From: Streptomyces scopuliridis RB72
GTDB taxonomy: Bacteria; Actinomycetota; Actinomycetes; Streptomycetales; Streptomycetaceae
Direction of reading: 5' to 3'
Assembly (NCBI RefSeq): GCF_000718095.1
Contig: NZ_JOEI01000008.1
Span: 62,001 to 126,000 of the forward strand
Length of the DNA stretch: 64,000 nt
Part shown: piece after piece, positions 1-9,718 of the stretch
How positions within the stretch are numbered: position 1 is the first letter of the stretch
Layout: each line of letters begins with the position of its first letter
The notes under the pieces: model-generated
What the model was told of the DNA's origin: nothing
What the model saw: the letters and a program-made list of their open reading frames with translations, nothing else
The model's database searches: none
Translations under genes and position numbers: made by a program

Positions 1-54
1 TTCGGAGGTACGGCAGTGCTCATCGCCGCGACCCTGCTGATGAGGGCGGTGTAA
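1..54 (+). CDS. nuoL: NADH-quinone oxidoreductase subunit L, C-terminal end only
   Basis: Only the last 17 codons and a TAA stop are inside the window. The encoded tail is hydrophobic and ends five bases before the nuoM start, which is where nuoL sits in standard nuo operons. The assignment rests on position rather than on the short peptide. NuoL would be the distal proton-pumping, antiporter-like membrane subunit of complex I. Confidence 0.7.
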   Translation, partial: FGGTAVLIAATLLMRAV

Positions 55-59
55 CGGAC

Positions 60-1664
60 ATGTCGTTCCCGCTCCTGACGGCGACGGCCGTGCTGCCCGC
101 GGTCGGCGCGATCGTCACGGCGGCCGTCCCGGCCGCCCGGCGCACCGCCGCCAAGTGGCTGGCGCTGGTCTTCTCGCTCGCCACGCTCGTACTGGCCGCC
201 CTCGTGGTGGTCCGCTTCGAGCCCGGCGGCGACCGCTATCAGCTCACCGAATCGCACGCCTGGATCCCGGACTTCGGGGTCCGCTACGAACTGGGCGTGG
301 ACGGCATCGGGGTGGCGCTGCTCGCGCTGACCGCGCTGCTGATCCCCTTCGTGATCCTGGCCGGCTGGCATGACGCCGACCCGCTGGAAGAGGTGAACCC
401 GAACCGCCGCTGGCGGCCGACCCAGGGCTTCTTCGCGCTGATCCTGATGGTCGAGGCGATGGTGATCCTCTCCTTCGAGGCCACCGACGTCTTCCTCTTC
501 TACATCCTCTTCGAAGCCATGCTCATCCCGATGTACTTCCTCATCGGCGGCTTCGGGGACCGCGCCGCACCTGCTCAATTTGCCGCTACCGCGGCGGGGG
601 GCGGGGACGAGGCGGCGGCCACCCAACGCTCGTACGCGGCCGTCAAGTTCCTCCTCTACAACCTGGTCGGCGGCCTGATCATGCTGGCCGCCGTGATCGG
701 GCTCTATGTCGTCGCGGGCAGCTTCTCGCTCTCCGAGATCGCCGCGGCGCGGGCCAACGGCTCGCTGTCCATCGCGACCGACACCGAGCGGTGGCTCTTC
801 CTCGGCTTCTTCTTCGCCTTCGCGGTGAAGGCGCCGCTGTGGCCGCTGCACACCTGGCTGCCCAACGCCATGGGCGAGGCCACCGCGCCCGTCGCCGTAC
901 TGATCACCGCCGTGGTCGACAAGGTCGGCACGTTCGCGATGCTGCGCTTCTGCCTCCAGCTCTTCCCGGAGGCGTCCAAGTGGGCCACCCCGGTGATCCT
1001 GGTGCTCGCGCTGATCAGCATCGTCTACGGGGCGCTGCTCGCCGTCGGCCAGCGGGACATGAAGCGGCTGATCGCGTACGCGTCGATCTCCCACTTCGGC
1101 TTCATCATCATGGGCATCTTCGCGATGACCAGCCAGGGCCAGTCGGGCGCCACGCTCTACATGGTCAACCACGGGATCTCGACGGCCGCGCTGATGCTGG
1201 TGGCCGGCTTCCTGATCACCCGGCGCGGCTCGCGGCTCATCGCGGACTACGGCGGGGTGCAGAAGGTCGCGCCGGTTCTCGCGGGGACGTTCCTGATCGG
1301 CGGGCTCGCGACGCTCTCGCTGCCGGGGCTCTCCCCGTTCGTGAGTGAATTCCTGGTCCTGGTCGGCACGTTCAGCCGGTATCCGGTGATCGGCATCATC
1401 GCCACCATCGGCATCGTGCTCGCCGCGCTCTATGTCCTCGTGCTCTATCAGCGCACGATGACCGGGCCGGTGAAGGCCGAGGTCAGGACGATGCCGGATC
1501 TGCGCGTCCGGGAGCTGGTGGTCGTCACTCCGCTGATCGCGCTGCTCCTCTTCCTGGGCGTCTATCCGAAGCCGCTGACCGAGATCGTCAACCCGGCGGT
1601 GGAGCACACCCTCTCCGACGTACAGCAGACCGATCCCAAGCCCGAGGTGGAGGCCGCTCCATGA
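60..1664 (+). CDS. nuoM: NADH-quinone oxidoreductase subunit M (first nuo operon)
   Basis: This is a 534-residue membrane protein of the complex I antiporter-like family, about 14 predicted helices, which couples quinone reduction to proton pumping in the cytoplasmic membrane. Typical signs are the VKAPLWPLHTWLPNAMGEA stretch (about residues 258-276) with its conserved Lys, the helix containing FEAMLIPMYFLIGG (about 151-164), and the RLIAYASISHFG block. An Ala/Gly-rich loop near residues 168-188 is a lineage-specific insertion. The ATG lies five bases after the nuoL stop, and the last bases overlap nuoN (ATGA), so the genes are translationally coupled. Length is normal for the family. Confidence 0.97.
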   Translation: MSFPLLTATAVLPAVGAIVTAAVPAARRTAAKWLALVFSLATLVLAALVVVRFEPGGDRYQLTESHAWIPDFGVRYELGVDGIGVALLALTALLIPFVILAGWHDADPLEEVNPNRRWRPTQGFFALILMVEAMVILSFEATDVFLFYILFEAMLIPMYFLIGGFGDRAAPAQFAATAAGGGDEAAATQRSYAAVKFLLYNLVGGLIMLAAVIGLYVVAGSFSLSEIAAARANGSLSIATDTERWLFLGFFFAFAVKAPLWPLHTWLPNAMGEATAPVAVLITAVVDKVGTFAMLRFCLQLFPEASKWATPVILVLALISIVYGALLAVGQRDMKRLIAYASISHFGFIIMGIFAMTSQGQSGATLYMVNHGISTAALMLVAGFLITRRGSRLIADYGGVQKVAPVLAGTFLIGGLATLSLPGLSPFVSEFLVLVGTFSRYPVIGIIATIGIVLAALYVLVLYQRTMTGPVKAEVRTMPDLRVRELVVVTPLIALLLFLGVYPKPLTEIVNPAVEHTLSDVQQTDPKPEVEAAP

Positions 1665-3313
1665 GTGCGACTGTCGTCCACAGCCTGTGGACAACGACGG
1701 CGGCCGACGGGATCACCAAGATCCCGGCCCCGAACATCGAGTACGCGCAGCTGTCACCCGTACTGATCGTGCTGGGCGCGGCGGTCCTGGGCATCCTGGC
1801 CGAGGCGTTCGTCCCGCGCCGGGGCAGGTACCACACACAGCTGTTCCTCTCCGTGGTCGCGCTGGCCGCCGGCTTCGCGGCGGTGGTCGGGCTCGCGGCC
1901 GGCGGATACGGCACGACCAAGAAGCACATCGCGGCCATGGGCGCCATCGCCGTCGACGGCCCGGCGCTCTTCCTCCAGGGCACGATCCTGCTGGCCTCGA
2001 TCGTCGCCGTGTTCACCTTCGCCGAGCGCAAGCTCGACCCGGAGGCCCATGGCAACCGCGTCGACTCGTTCGTGGCGCAGGCCGCGGCCGTACCGGGCAG
2101 CGACACCGAGAAAGCGGCGGTCAAGGCCGGGTTCACCACCACCGAGGTGTTCCCGCTGGCCCTGTTCGCCGTCGCGGGCATGCTGGTCTTCCCGGCGGCC
2201 AACGATCTGCTGACGCTCTTCATCGCGCTGGAAGTCTTCTCGCTCCCGCTCTACCTCCTGTGCGCCCTCGCCCGCCGCAAGCGGCTGATGTCGCAGGAGG
2301 CGGCGGTCAAGTACTTCCTGCTGGGCGCCTTCTCGTCGGCGTTCCTGCTCTTCGGGATCGCGCTGCTGTACGGATACGCGGGCTCCGTCTCGTACGCGCA
2401 GATCGCGGAGGTCGTCAACGGCACCGTCCAGAACGTCGACCCGGCCCTCGCCGAGACCATGGGCAATGACGCGCTGCTGCTGATCGGCGGCGCGATGGTC
2501 CTGATGGGGCTGCTCTTCAAGGTCGGCGCGGTGCCGTTCCACATGTGGACCCCGGACGTCTACCAGGGCGCGCCCACACCCGTCACCGGCTTCATGGCCG
2601 CGGCGACCAAGGTGGCCGCCTTCGGCGCGCTGCTGCGGCTGCTGTACGTCGTGCTGCCGGGGCTGCGCTGGGACTGGCGGCCGGTGATGTGGGGCGTCGT
2701 CATCGTCACGATGCTGGGCGGTGCGATCGTCGCCATCACCCAGACCGACATCAAGCGCCTCCTGGCGTACTCCTCGATCGCGCACGCGGGCTTCATCCTG
2801 GCCGGTGTGATCGCGGGGACGAGCGACGGCATCTCGTCCGTCCTCTTCTATCTGGCGGCGTACTCCTTCGTCACGATCGGCGCGTTCGCGGTCGTCACGC
2901 TGGTGCGCGACGCGGGCGGCGAGGCGACGCATCTGTCCAAGTGGGCCGGGCTCGGGCGGCGTTCACCCCTGGTGGCCGCGGTCTTCGCGGTCTTCCTGCT
3001 CGCCTTCGCCGGTATCCCGCTGACCTCGGGCTTCTCGGGGAAGTTCGCGGTCTTCAAGGCGGCGGCGGACGGCGGCGCGGGGGTGCTGGTCGTGATCGGT
3101 GTGATCGCCTCGGCGATCGCCGCGTTCTTCTATATCCGGGTCATCGTGCTGATGTTCTTCAGCGAGCCGAAGCCGGAGGGCCCGACGGTCGCGGTGCCGT
3201 CGGCGCTGACGACGACGGCGATCGCGGTCGGCATCGCGGTCACGCTGGTCCTGGGCGTGGCCCCGCAGTACTTCCTGGACCTGGCGGGCCAGGCGGGCGG
3301 GTTCGTGCGGTAG
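1661..3313 (+). CDS. nuoN: NADH-quinone oxidoreductase subunit N (first nuo operon)
   Basis: NuoN is the third antiporter-like, proton-translocating membrane subunit of complex I. The 550-residue protein has the family's core KVGAVPFHMWTPDVYQGAPT motif (about residues 287-306), with the conserved Lys in the middle helices, and the KRLLAYSSIAHAGF block. The start overlaps the nuoM stop in an ATGA arrangement. It is the last gene of the operon and is followed by a strong hairpin terminator. A second nuoN, clearly divergent, lies at 33342-34910. Confidence 0.97.
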   Translation: MSATVVHSLWTTTAADGITKIPAPNIEYAQLSPVLIVLGAAVLGILAEAFVPRRGRYHTQLFLSVVALAAGFAAVVGLAAGGYGTTKKHIAAMGAIAVDGPALFLQGTILLASIVAVFTFAERKLDPEAHGNRVDSFVAQAAAVPGSDTEKAAVKAGFTTTEVFPLALFAVAGMLVFPAANDLLTLFIALEVFSLPLYLLCALARRKRLMSQEAAVKYFLLGAFSSAFLLFGIALLYGYAGSVSYAQIAEVVNGTVQNVDPALAETMGNDALLLIGGAMVLMGLLFKVGAVPFHMWTPDVYQGAPTPVTGFMAAATKVAAFGALLRLLYVVLPGLRWDWRPVMWGVVIVTMLGGAIVAITQTDIKRLLAYSSIAHAGFILAGVIAGTSDGISSVLFYLAAYSFVTIGAFAVVTLVRDAGGEATHLSKWAGLGRRSPLVAAVFAVFLLAFAGIPLTSGFSGKFAVFKAAADGGAGVLVVIGVIASAIAAFFYIRVIVLMFFSEPKPEGPTVAVPSALTTTAIAVGIAVTLVLGVAPQYFLDLAGQAGGFVR

Positions 3314-3357
3314 CTGTATTGATCATGAGCGCCGCCTGCTGTTGCGTATCGAGCCGG

Positions 3358-3388
3358 CTGCCCGGCACCCGTCGCGGGTGCCGGGCAG
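3358..3388. terminator. Hairpin terminator between convergent nuoN and fumarylacetoacetase genes
   Basis: Two perfect 13-base arms (3358-3370 and 3376-3388) are separated by a five-base loop. The hairpin sits between two convergent genes, so it probably ends transcription from both sides. There is no U-run, which is usual for Streptomyces terminators. Confidence 0.8.
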
Positions 3389-3394
3389 TCCGGT

Positions 3395-4618
3395 TCAGGC
3401 GGGCACGACGCGGCCCGTGACCTCGCCGAGGCCGACGCGGGTGCCGTCCGGGCCCGGGGCCCAGGCGGTCAGGGTGACCTCGTCGCCGTCCTCCAGGAAT
3501 GTCCGCTTGCCGGCGGGGAGTTCGAGGGGTTCGGTGCCGTTCCAGGTGAGTTCGAGCAGGGAGCCGCGCTGCTCGCGCTCCGCGCCGCTGACCGTGCCGG
3601 ACGCGAAGAGGTCGCCCGTACGGAGCGAGGCGCCGTTGACCGTCATATGGGTCAGCTGCTGGGCCGCCGTCCAGTACATGGTGGAGAACGGCGGCTCCGA
3701 GATGACCTGGCCATTGAGCGAGACGGAGATCCGCAGGTCGAAGCCGCCCGGCTCCTCGGCGTCCGCGTCGTCCAGATAGGGGAGCAGCTCGGCGGTACGG
3801 GCCGGGGGCGCCACCCGGGCCGCGTCCAGGGCCTCCAGCGGGGTCACCCATGCCGAGACGGACGTGGCGAAGGACTTCCCGAGGAACGGGCCGAGCGGTA
3901 CGTACTCCCACGCCTGGATGTCGCGCGCCGACCAGTCGTTGAGGAGCGACAGCCCGAAGACATGGTCACGGAAAGACGCCTGCTCCACCGGACTGCCCTG
4001 CCGCGAGGGCGTCCCGACGACGAAGCCGACCTCCGCCTCGATGTCGAGCTTCACGGAGGGGCCGAAGACCGGCACCGGGTCGGCGGGCGCCTTGCGCTGG
4101 CCCGACGGGCGCGTCACGTCCGTACCGGATACGACGATCGTGCCGGCCCTGCCGTGGTAACCGATCGGCAGATGCTTCCAGTTGGCGGGCAGCGCGTCGC
4201 CGTCGGGGCGGAAGATCCGGCCCACATTGGTGGCGTGGTGCTCGCTCGCGTAGAAGTCGACATAGTCCGCGATCTCGTACGGCAGATGCAGGGTGACCGA
4301 GCCGAGCGGATGGAGCAGGGGCTCTATGTCCGCGCGGTGCGCGGGCACCGTGACCCATGCGGTGAGGGCCCGGCGGACATCGCGCCAGGCCGTACGCCCC
4401 GCCGCCATCAGGGGGTTGAGGCTCGGCCTGGCCAGCAGCGCGGCGTACGGGGAGCCCAGGGCGTGCGCCGCCGCTCCCGCGTCGAGCACGTGGTCGCCGA
4501 TACGGACCCCGAGCCGGCGGCGGTCGGGCTCGTCGGCGGTGGAGAAGACCCCGTACGGGAGGTTGTGCGGGCCGAAGGGGTCTCCCTCGGCCGGTTCGAG
4601 CGGGCTCTGCTCGGGCAT
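3395..4618 (-). CDS. fahA: Fumarylacetoacetase
   Basis: It hydrolyses fumarylacetoacetate to fumarate and acetoacetate, the last step of tyrosine/homogentisate catabolism, in the cytoplasm. The sequence shows the fumarylacetoacetase N-terminal domain followed by the FAH catalytic domain: the PYEIADYVDFYASEHHATN stretch, RPSGQRK, an acidic metal-binding region around DIEAEVGF, and LLNDWSARDIQAWEY. I start it at ATG 4618 (407 residues) because a GAGG motif lies just upstream. An upstream in-frame start at 4654 would add 12 residues. No other tyrosine-degradation gene is beside it. Confidence 0.93.
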   Translation of the reverse strand: MPEQSPLEPAEGDPFGPHNLPYGVFSTADEPDRRRLGVRIGDHVLDAGAAAHALGSPYAALLARPSLNPLMAAGRTAWRDVRRALTAWVTVPAHRADIEPLLHPLGSVTLHLPYEIADYVDFYASEHHATNVGRIFRPDGDALPANWKHLPIGYHGRAGTIVVSGTDVTRPSGQRKAPADPVPVFGPSVKLDIEAEVGFVVGTPSRQGSPVEQASFRDHVFGLSLLNDWSARDIQAWEYVPLGPFLGKSFATSVSAWVTPLEALDAARVAPPARTAELLPYLDDADAEEPGGFDLRISVSLNGQVISEPPFSTMYWTAAQQLTHMTVNGASLRTGDLFASGTVSGAEREQRGSLLELTWNGTEPLELPAGKRTFLEDGDEVTLTAWAPGPDGTRVGLGEVTGRVVPA

Positions 4619-4785
4619 TGGTGCTGCCTCGCTTTCCGGATCGATGCAGGACACGTTACGTCGCTGTTGCCCAGCCGCGGCAGTGGTGAAAAGTCTGCCT
4701 TGGGCCGAAAGGGCGGCCTGTGCCGGGTAGTTCGCGGACCGTACCCGGGGTAGCCCCGCGGGCGCGTCACTCCGGACCCGTGCCG

Positions 4786-4830
4786 CCCGTCCGCGCCCAC
4801 CCCGTCCGCGCCCACCCCGTCCGCGCTCAT
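4786..4830. repeat. Three tandem copies of a 15-bp unit at the 3' end of the S15 hydrolase gene
   Basis: The unit starting CCCGTCCGCGCCCAC occurs at 4786-4800 and 4801-4815, with a slightly diverged third copy at 4816-4830. The third copy contains the stop codon of the minus-strand hydrolase gene, so the array looks like an outward duplication of that gene's end. The unit length is a multiple of three. Confidence 0.85.
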
Positions 4831-6842
4831 CCCGCCGTGCGCGGAATCCGCTTCTCCCAGGTCCGGTGGAAGACCACCTCGGCGCCGTCGTGGCAGATCA
4901 CCTCGTTGGACGTGATGAAGTCGTCCACGTCGCAGCTGATCTCGGACCGGGTCTCGACCCGGGCGTCCCAGGCCAGCTCCGGCCGGTGCAGCCGGATCCG
5001 CCAGTCCGAGCGGGCGGTGGCCGACAGCGGGTCGCTCTCCTGGATCGTGTACGTCTCCAGCGCGTCCTCGGTGAATTCGAGACCGTCCGGATAGACGCGG
5101 GTACCGCCGTAGCGCGGATCGACCTCCAGCCGCCACAGCCCACGCGCCACATCCCGGATCACCAGCCGCTCGGGCCGCTCCTCGTCCAGCGTCACCGGCG
5201 AGACCACGCCCATCGGTTCCGCCTGCTCGGCCGGTTCGAACGAGATCGCCCGGTCCACGGCGTCGGTGGCGTCGGTGGCCGTACGGACCGGGAGTTCGAG
5301 CGAGCTGCCCACCGGCTCCAGGGTGAAGCCCGCCGACTCCGCGCGCGGCCAGATCCACGGCCAGTACGCGGACGAGACCGCGAGCCGGATGCGGTGTCCC
5401 GGCGGGAAGGTGTGCCCGATGCCGTTCAGTTCGAAGGTGACGTCCTCGGTCGCGCCCTCCGGCCAGGGCACGGCCCGGTCCCGGCCCTTCCTGGCCGACA
5501 GATTGAGGACACCGCGCGTGACGAGCGTGGACGAGCCGTCGGGCGCGACATCGCAGAGCCGGGCGATCGCCTGTCCCGCCGGGACCTCCAGCCGTAGCCG
5601 CAGCCGGACGCGAGGGCGGCCCAGGATCTCGATCAGCCCGCCGGTGACGGGGAATTCGAAGCAGGCCGACTTCGCGTCCTCGTCGCGCTGGTCGGGCGGC
5701 AGATCCGCGTCGTTGCCGAACGGGAAGAAGCGGCCCGCGTCCAGACCCGTCTGATGGGGGGAGTCGACGACCACCGGCTCGCCCTGGAAGGCGTACGGGA
5801 CGACGGTGACGTTCGGCGAGGGCCAGGCCGGTTCGCCCGCCCAGCGGCCCGGCAGCTCGGGATAGACGGTCGCGGGCGGGTGCGAGGCGCTGATCCACGA
5901 GCGCAGCAGCGGCTCGGCCATGATCCCCGTGTCCTCGCCCTTCAGCCACTGGTCCCACCAGCGCAGGGTCTCCTGGAGGAAGCCGATCGCCGGTCCCGGC
6001 GGCAGGCCACGGTCCGGGTACTGGTGCGACCAGGGCCCGATCAGCCCCCGTACCCGCGCCGGGTCCAGATGCTCGACCAGCCGCAGCACGGTGTCGCGGT
6101 ACGGGTCGTGCCAGCCGCCGACGGCCAGGACGGCCGCCTTGATCGCGCTGTAGTCCTCGCGGACGCTGCCGTGCCGCCAGTACGCGTCGCGGGTCTGGTG
6201 GGCCAGCCAGGTGTGGAGGAAGGGCTCGACGGCTTCGAGACGGTTCAGCCACATCTCGCGCCAGCCCTCCCCGGCGGACACCGGGTCCGGCGGCCGGGCG
6301 ACGAAGGCCAGCATCGTGGCCGCCCAGGCGTGCATGTCCACGGCGAGCACCGACCCGCCCATGTAGTGGACGTCGTTGTCGTAGCGGTCGTCGGACGAGC
6401 AGACGGTGACGATCGCCTTCAGCGGCTCGGGCGCGAGGGCGGCGAGCTGGAGGGAGTTGAAGCCGCCCCAGGAGATCCCGAACATGCCCACGCGGCCGGT
6501 GCACCAGGGCTGCGCGGCGAGCCAGTCGATCACCTCGACCCCGTCGGCCAGCTCGGTCGCGTCGTACTCGTCGCCCGGCAGCCCCTCGCTGTTGCCGTGC
6601 CCGCGTACATCGACCCGTACGGACGCGTAGCCGTGGCCCGCGTACCAGGGGTGGCGCTGCCAGTCGCGCGGCGCCGTCCAGTCGCTCAGCCGGTACGGCA
6701 GATATTCGAGCAGCGCGGGGACGGGCTCGTCGGTGAGCGGGCGCCAGACGCGCGCGTACAGCCGGGTGCCGTCGGGGAGGGGGATGCGTACGTCCGTGTG
6801 GGTCGTCTCGTACGGGAAGTCGGTGCGGATGGCGGGGGGCAT
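4827..6842 (-). CDS. CocE/NonD (X-Pro dipeptidyl-peptidase S15-like) family hydrolase
   Basis: This 671-residue alpha/beta hydrolase belongs to the peptidase S15/CocE group of esterases, amidases and dipeptidyl peptidases; the substrate is not predictable. The nucleophile is in GISWGGF. The probable acid is in GGWHDPYRDT and the probable His in GPWSHQYPDRG. The C-terminal part is the beta-rich X-Pro dipeptidyl-peptidase domain. No signal peptide is evident, so it is probably cytoplasmic. I prefer ATG 6842, preceded by GAGG eight bases away; GTG 6851 is an alternative. The gene has the same orientation as the adjacent POT transporter, which would fit peptide uptake and breakdown (inference). 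Confidence 0.88.
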   Translation of the reverse strand: MPPAIRTDFPYETTHTDVRIPLPDGTRLYARVWRPLTDEPVPALLEYLPYRLSDWTAPRDWQRHPWYAGHGYASVRVDVRGHGNSEGLPGDEYDATELADGVEVIDWLAAQPWCTGRVGMFGISWGGFNSLQLAALAPEPLKAIVTVCSSDDRYDNDVHYMGGSVLAVDMHAWAATMLAFVARPPDPVSAGEGWREMWLNRLEAVEPFLHTWLAHQTRDAYWRHGSVREDYSAIKAAVLAVGGWHDPYRDTVLRLVEHLDPARVRGLIGPWSHQYPDRGLPPGPAIGFLQETLRWWDQWLKGEDTGIMAEPLLRSWISASHPPATVYPELPGRWAGEPAWPSPNVTVVPYAFQGEPVVVDSPHQTGLDAGRFFPFGNDADLPPDQRDEDAKSACFEFPVTGGLIEILGRPRVRLRLRLEVPAGQAIARLCDVAPDGSSTLVTRGVLNLSARKGRDRAVPWPEGATEDVTFELNGIGHTFPPGHRIRLAVSSAYWPWIWPRAESAGFTLEPVGSSLELPVRTATDATDAVDRAISFEPAEQAEPMGVVSPVTLDEERPERLVIRDVARGLWRLEVDPRYGGTRVYPDGLEFTEDALETYTIQESDPLSATARSDWRIRLHRPELAWDARVETRSEISCDVDDFITSNEVICHDGAEVVFHRTWEKRIPRTAG

Positions 6843-6894
6843 ACCGGTCACCTCACGATCACCTCGGCGGACGGTGCGGGGGAAGGGGCGGGGC

Positions 6895-8400
6895 TCAATG
6901 GACGGGATACATGGTCCGGCGCAGCCAGGGCGCCGCCGCGACCACCGCCAGACCGGCCACGACCGCGATGGCGCCGTTCACGCCGAAGTACGCGGAGTGC
7001 GAGACCTGCCCGTACAGCTTCACGGTCTGCGTCTGGATGCCGTTGGCGAGGGCCAGCGACAGGAACCAGAGCGCCAGGGTCTGGCTGGCGAACGCCCTGG
7101 GCGCGAGCTTGGTGGAGGCGGAGAGCCCGGAGGTCTCCACCAGGATGTCGCCGAGGCCGAGCAGCAGATACGAGCCGACGATCCACCAGGCGGCCATCCG
7201 GTAGTCCGCGCCGCTGTGCCCGGAGGTGGGCAGCACCATCAGCAGGAAGGACAGACCGCCGAGGATCACCCCGATCGCGATCTTGTTGGAGGCGTGCGGC
7301 TGGCGGTGGCCCATCCGGATCCAAACGGCGGCGACGACGGGCGCGAGCGCGACCTCGAAGGCGCCGAGGGCGGAGGCGTACCACCCGGTGGGGAAGGTGA
7401 AGCCGAGGATCGACGTGTCGGCGTTGGTCGAGGCGAGCAGGATCATCGTCGAGTACGCCTGGAAGAGGATGAAGTTGAAGAAGACGGATGCCAGGAACAG
7501 CACCAGATACGGGCGCAGCCGGCCGCGCTCCTCGGCGGTCACCCGCAGGCTGCGGAACATCACCACGAAGTAGACGACGGGCGCGATCACCGAGAGGACG
7601 GTGAGGACGTCGGCGAAGCGGCCGATGGTGAGCCGGCCCGCCAGCGACAGGGCCACCGCCAGGACGGCCACCACGAGCGCGCCCACGATCATCAGCCGTA
7701 CGGCCCGGCGCATCGGCTCCGGCGCGAGCGCGAACTCCGCGGCGTGCTTGCGTCCGGCCAGGTGACGGCGGCCCGCCACGTACTGGACGAGACCGAGGGT
7801 CATCCCGACGGCGGCGGCCGAGAACGCGGCGTGCCAGCTCGCGTGCTCGCCGAGCCAGCCGGTGACGAGCGGGCCGAGGAAGGCGCCGATGTTGATCGCC
7901 ATGTAGTAGAGGGCGAAGCCGGCGTCCCTGCGCTCGTCCTCGGTGCGGTAGAGCTTGCCGACCATGGCGGAGACATTCGGCTTGAGCAGGCCCGTACCGG
8001 CGCTGATCAGGCCGAGGCCCGCCCAGGTCATGCCCGCCGTGGGGACGGCCATGGCGTAGTGCCCGATGGCGATGAGGATGCCGCCCCAGAGCACCGCGCG
8101 GTACGAGCCGAGGATCCGGTCCGCGAGCCAGCCGCCGGCCACCGAGAGCAGATAGACGAGCGTCCCGTAGGCCGCCGCGATGGAGGCGGCCGTTCCGTCC
8201 GCCATGCCCAGGCCGCCGTCCTGGACGGTGGCGACGAAGAAGAGGACGAGGATGGCCTGCATCCCGAGGAATGAGAAGCGTTCCCAGACTTCGAGACCGG
8301 ACAGGGTCAGCAGGCCGCGGGGGTGGCCGAGGAAGGCGTGATCATCGCCGGATGGTGGCTGCTCCGCGTTCGCTCGGGGTTCGATCGTTGTTCCGGACAA
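6895..8400 (-). CDS. POT/PTR-family proton-coupled oligopeptide transporter
   Basis: This membrane symporter of the major facilitator superfamily imports di/tripeptides with protons. About 12-14 hydrophobic segments are visible. The PTR signature region FALYYMAINIGAFLGPLVTG carries the N-I-G core, and GGWLADRILGSYRAVLWGG is the conserved loop between early helices. The open frame extends upstream to 8463, but I place the start at TTG 8400 (501 residues), because a clean AGGAG lies eight bases upstream and the usual N-terminus of the family then follows. It lies 52 bp from the S15-family hydrolase and in the same direction, so the two may be functionally linked. Confidence 0.92.
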   Translation of the reverse strand: MSGTTIEPRANAEQPPSGDDHAFLGHPRGLLTLSGLEVWERFSFLGMQAILVLFFVATVQDGGLGMADGTAASIAAAYGTLVYLLSVAGGWLADRILGSYRAVLWGGILIAIGHYAMAVPTAGMTWAGLGLISAGTGLLKPNVSAMVGKLYRTEDERRDAGFALYYMAINIGAFLGPLVTGWLGEHASWHAAFSAAAVGMTLGLVQYVAGRRHLAGRKHAAEFALAPEPMRRAVRLMIVGALVVAVLAVALSLAGRLTIGRFADVLTVLSVIAPVVYFVVMFRSLRVTAEERGRLRPYLVLFLASVFFNFILFQAYSTMILLASTNADTSILGFTFPTGWYASALGAFEVALAPVVAAVWIRMGHRQPHASNKIAIGVILGGLSFLLMVLPTSGHSGADYRMAAWWIVGSYLLLGLGDILVETSGLSASTKLAPRAFASQTLALWFLSLALANGIQTQTVKLYGQVSHSAYFGVNGAIAVVAGLAVVAAAPWLRRTMYPVH

Positions 8401-8555
8401 AAGCACTACTCCTGGTCGTATGGCTGATCCCGAACATACCGGCGGGTCCGGGAAGGCGCCCATGGTGATCGAAAGGGGACCGGATACGCTGACTTGAGCG
8501 GAGACAGCGACACATCGACAATCCGTGTGATCGTCAGCAGACAGGAGTACCTCTC

Positions 8556-9566
8556 GTGACCGTCGTCGGGCCGTTCGGGCTGAGCGTGCGGGACCAGGCT
8601 CTTGAGGCCGATGTCCAGACCGGGTTGGCGGCTGTCGAGGCGGGGCTGCTCGATGCCACCAAGAGCGACGTGCCGTTCATCACGGAGGCGGCCCAGCACC
8701 TGGTACGGGCGGGCGGCAAACGCTTCCGGCCGTTGTTGGTCATGCTCGCGTCACAGTTCGGTGATCCGTACGCGCCCGGTGTCGTTCCCGCCGCGGTGGT
8801 CGTCGAGCTGACGCATCTCGCGACGCTGTACCACGACGACGTGATGGACGAGGGGAAGGTCCGCCGGGGCGTGGACAGCGCCAACGCCCGCTGGGGCAAC
8901 TCGGTCGCCGTCCTCACGGGTGACTTCCTCTTCGCGCGCGCCTCGCACATCCTGGCCGACCTGGGACCCGAGGCGGTACGGATCCAAGCCGAGGCGTTCG
9001 AACGGCTGGTGACGGGCCAGATCCTGGAGACCGCGGGACCGCGCGACGGACGCGACCCGGTCGAGCACTACCTCGACGTCCTGGGCGGCAAGACCGGATC
9101 GCTGGTCGCCGTCTCCTGCCGCTTCGGCGCGATGACCTCCGGCGCGGACGAGTCGGTCGTCGACATCCTCACCCAGTACGGGGAGCGGCTCGGTGTCGCC
9201 TTCCAGCTCGCGGACGATGTCCTCGACATCGCCAGCGACTCGCACGAGTCGGGCAAGATGCCCGGCACGGATCTGCGCGAGGGCATCCCCACACTGCCGG
9301 TACTGCTGCTGCGCGCCCAGGCCGAGGCGTACGGCAGACCCGGCGACCTCGCGCTGGTCGAGCTGCTGGACGGCGATCTCGCGGACGACGCGCGGCTCTC
9401 GGAGGCGCTGCGGCTGCTGCGCGCGCATCCGGCCCTGGAGCAGGCGCGCAGGGACACGGTGCGGTACGCGCAGGAGGCGCGGGCGACGCTCACACCGCTG
9501 GCCGAGGGGTACGCGAAGTCCGCGCTGATCGAGCTGTGCGACGCGGTGGTCCACCGGGCGGGCTGA
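8556..9566 (+). CDS. Polyprenyl (all-trans) diphosphate synthase
   Basis: This trans-isoprenyl diphosphate synthase condenses IPP onto allylic diphosphates, most likely making the long side chain of menaquinone. Both aspartate-rich motifs are present: HDDVMDE (first DDxxD) and LADDVLDIASD (second), along with GGKRFRPLL and the Lys/Thr region HYLDVLGGKTGSL. It has 336 residues, normal length. The GTG start at 8556 has AGGAG upstream. Menaquinone is the electron acceptor of the neighbouring complex I, a plausible functional link, but the product chain length cannot be read from the sequence. Confidence 0.93.
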   Translation: MTVVGPFGLSVRDQALEADVQTGLAAVEAGLLDATKSDVPFITEAAQHLVRAGGKRFRPLLVMLASQFGDPYAPGVVPAAVVVELTHLATLYHDDVMDEGKVRRGVDSANARWGNSVAVLTGDFLFARASHILADLGPEAVRIQAEAFERLVTGQILETAGPRDGRDPVEHYLDVLGGKTGSLVAVSCRFGAMTSGADESVVDILTQYGERLGVAFQLADDVLDIASDSHESGKMPGTDLREGIPTLPVLLLRAQAEAYGRPGDLALVELLDGDLADDARLSEALRLLRAHPALEQARRDTVRYAQEARATLTPLAEGYAKSALIELCDAVVHRAG

Positions 9567-9718
9567 CGCACGACCTGGCCTGACGTGGCGTGAGGACAGT
9601 GCGTGAGCTGGCGGAATCCTGTCTTCCCCTAGTGGATACGGGAAGCATCTCATCGGTATGTCATCCCAGAGCAGTACGGGAAGTTGCGCCCCGGGTCTGA
9701 CGCTTATGGCGGGGCCGT

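Noticed and set aside
1754..2932. Long minus-strand open frame over nuoN
   Set aside because: It has an Arg/Asp/Glu/Gln-rich composition typical of frames antisense to GC-rich genes and no ribosome site; nuoN on the plus strand is unmistakable.
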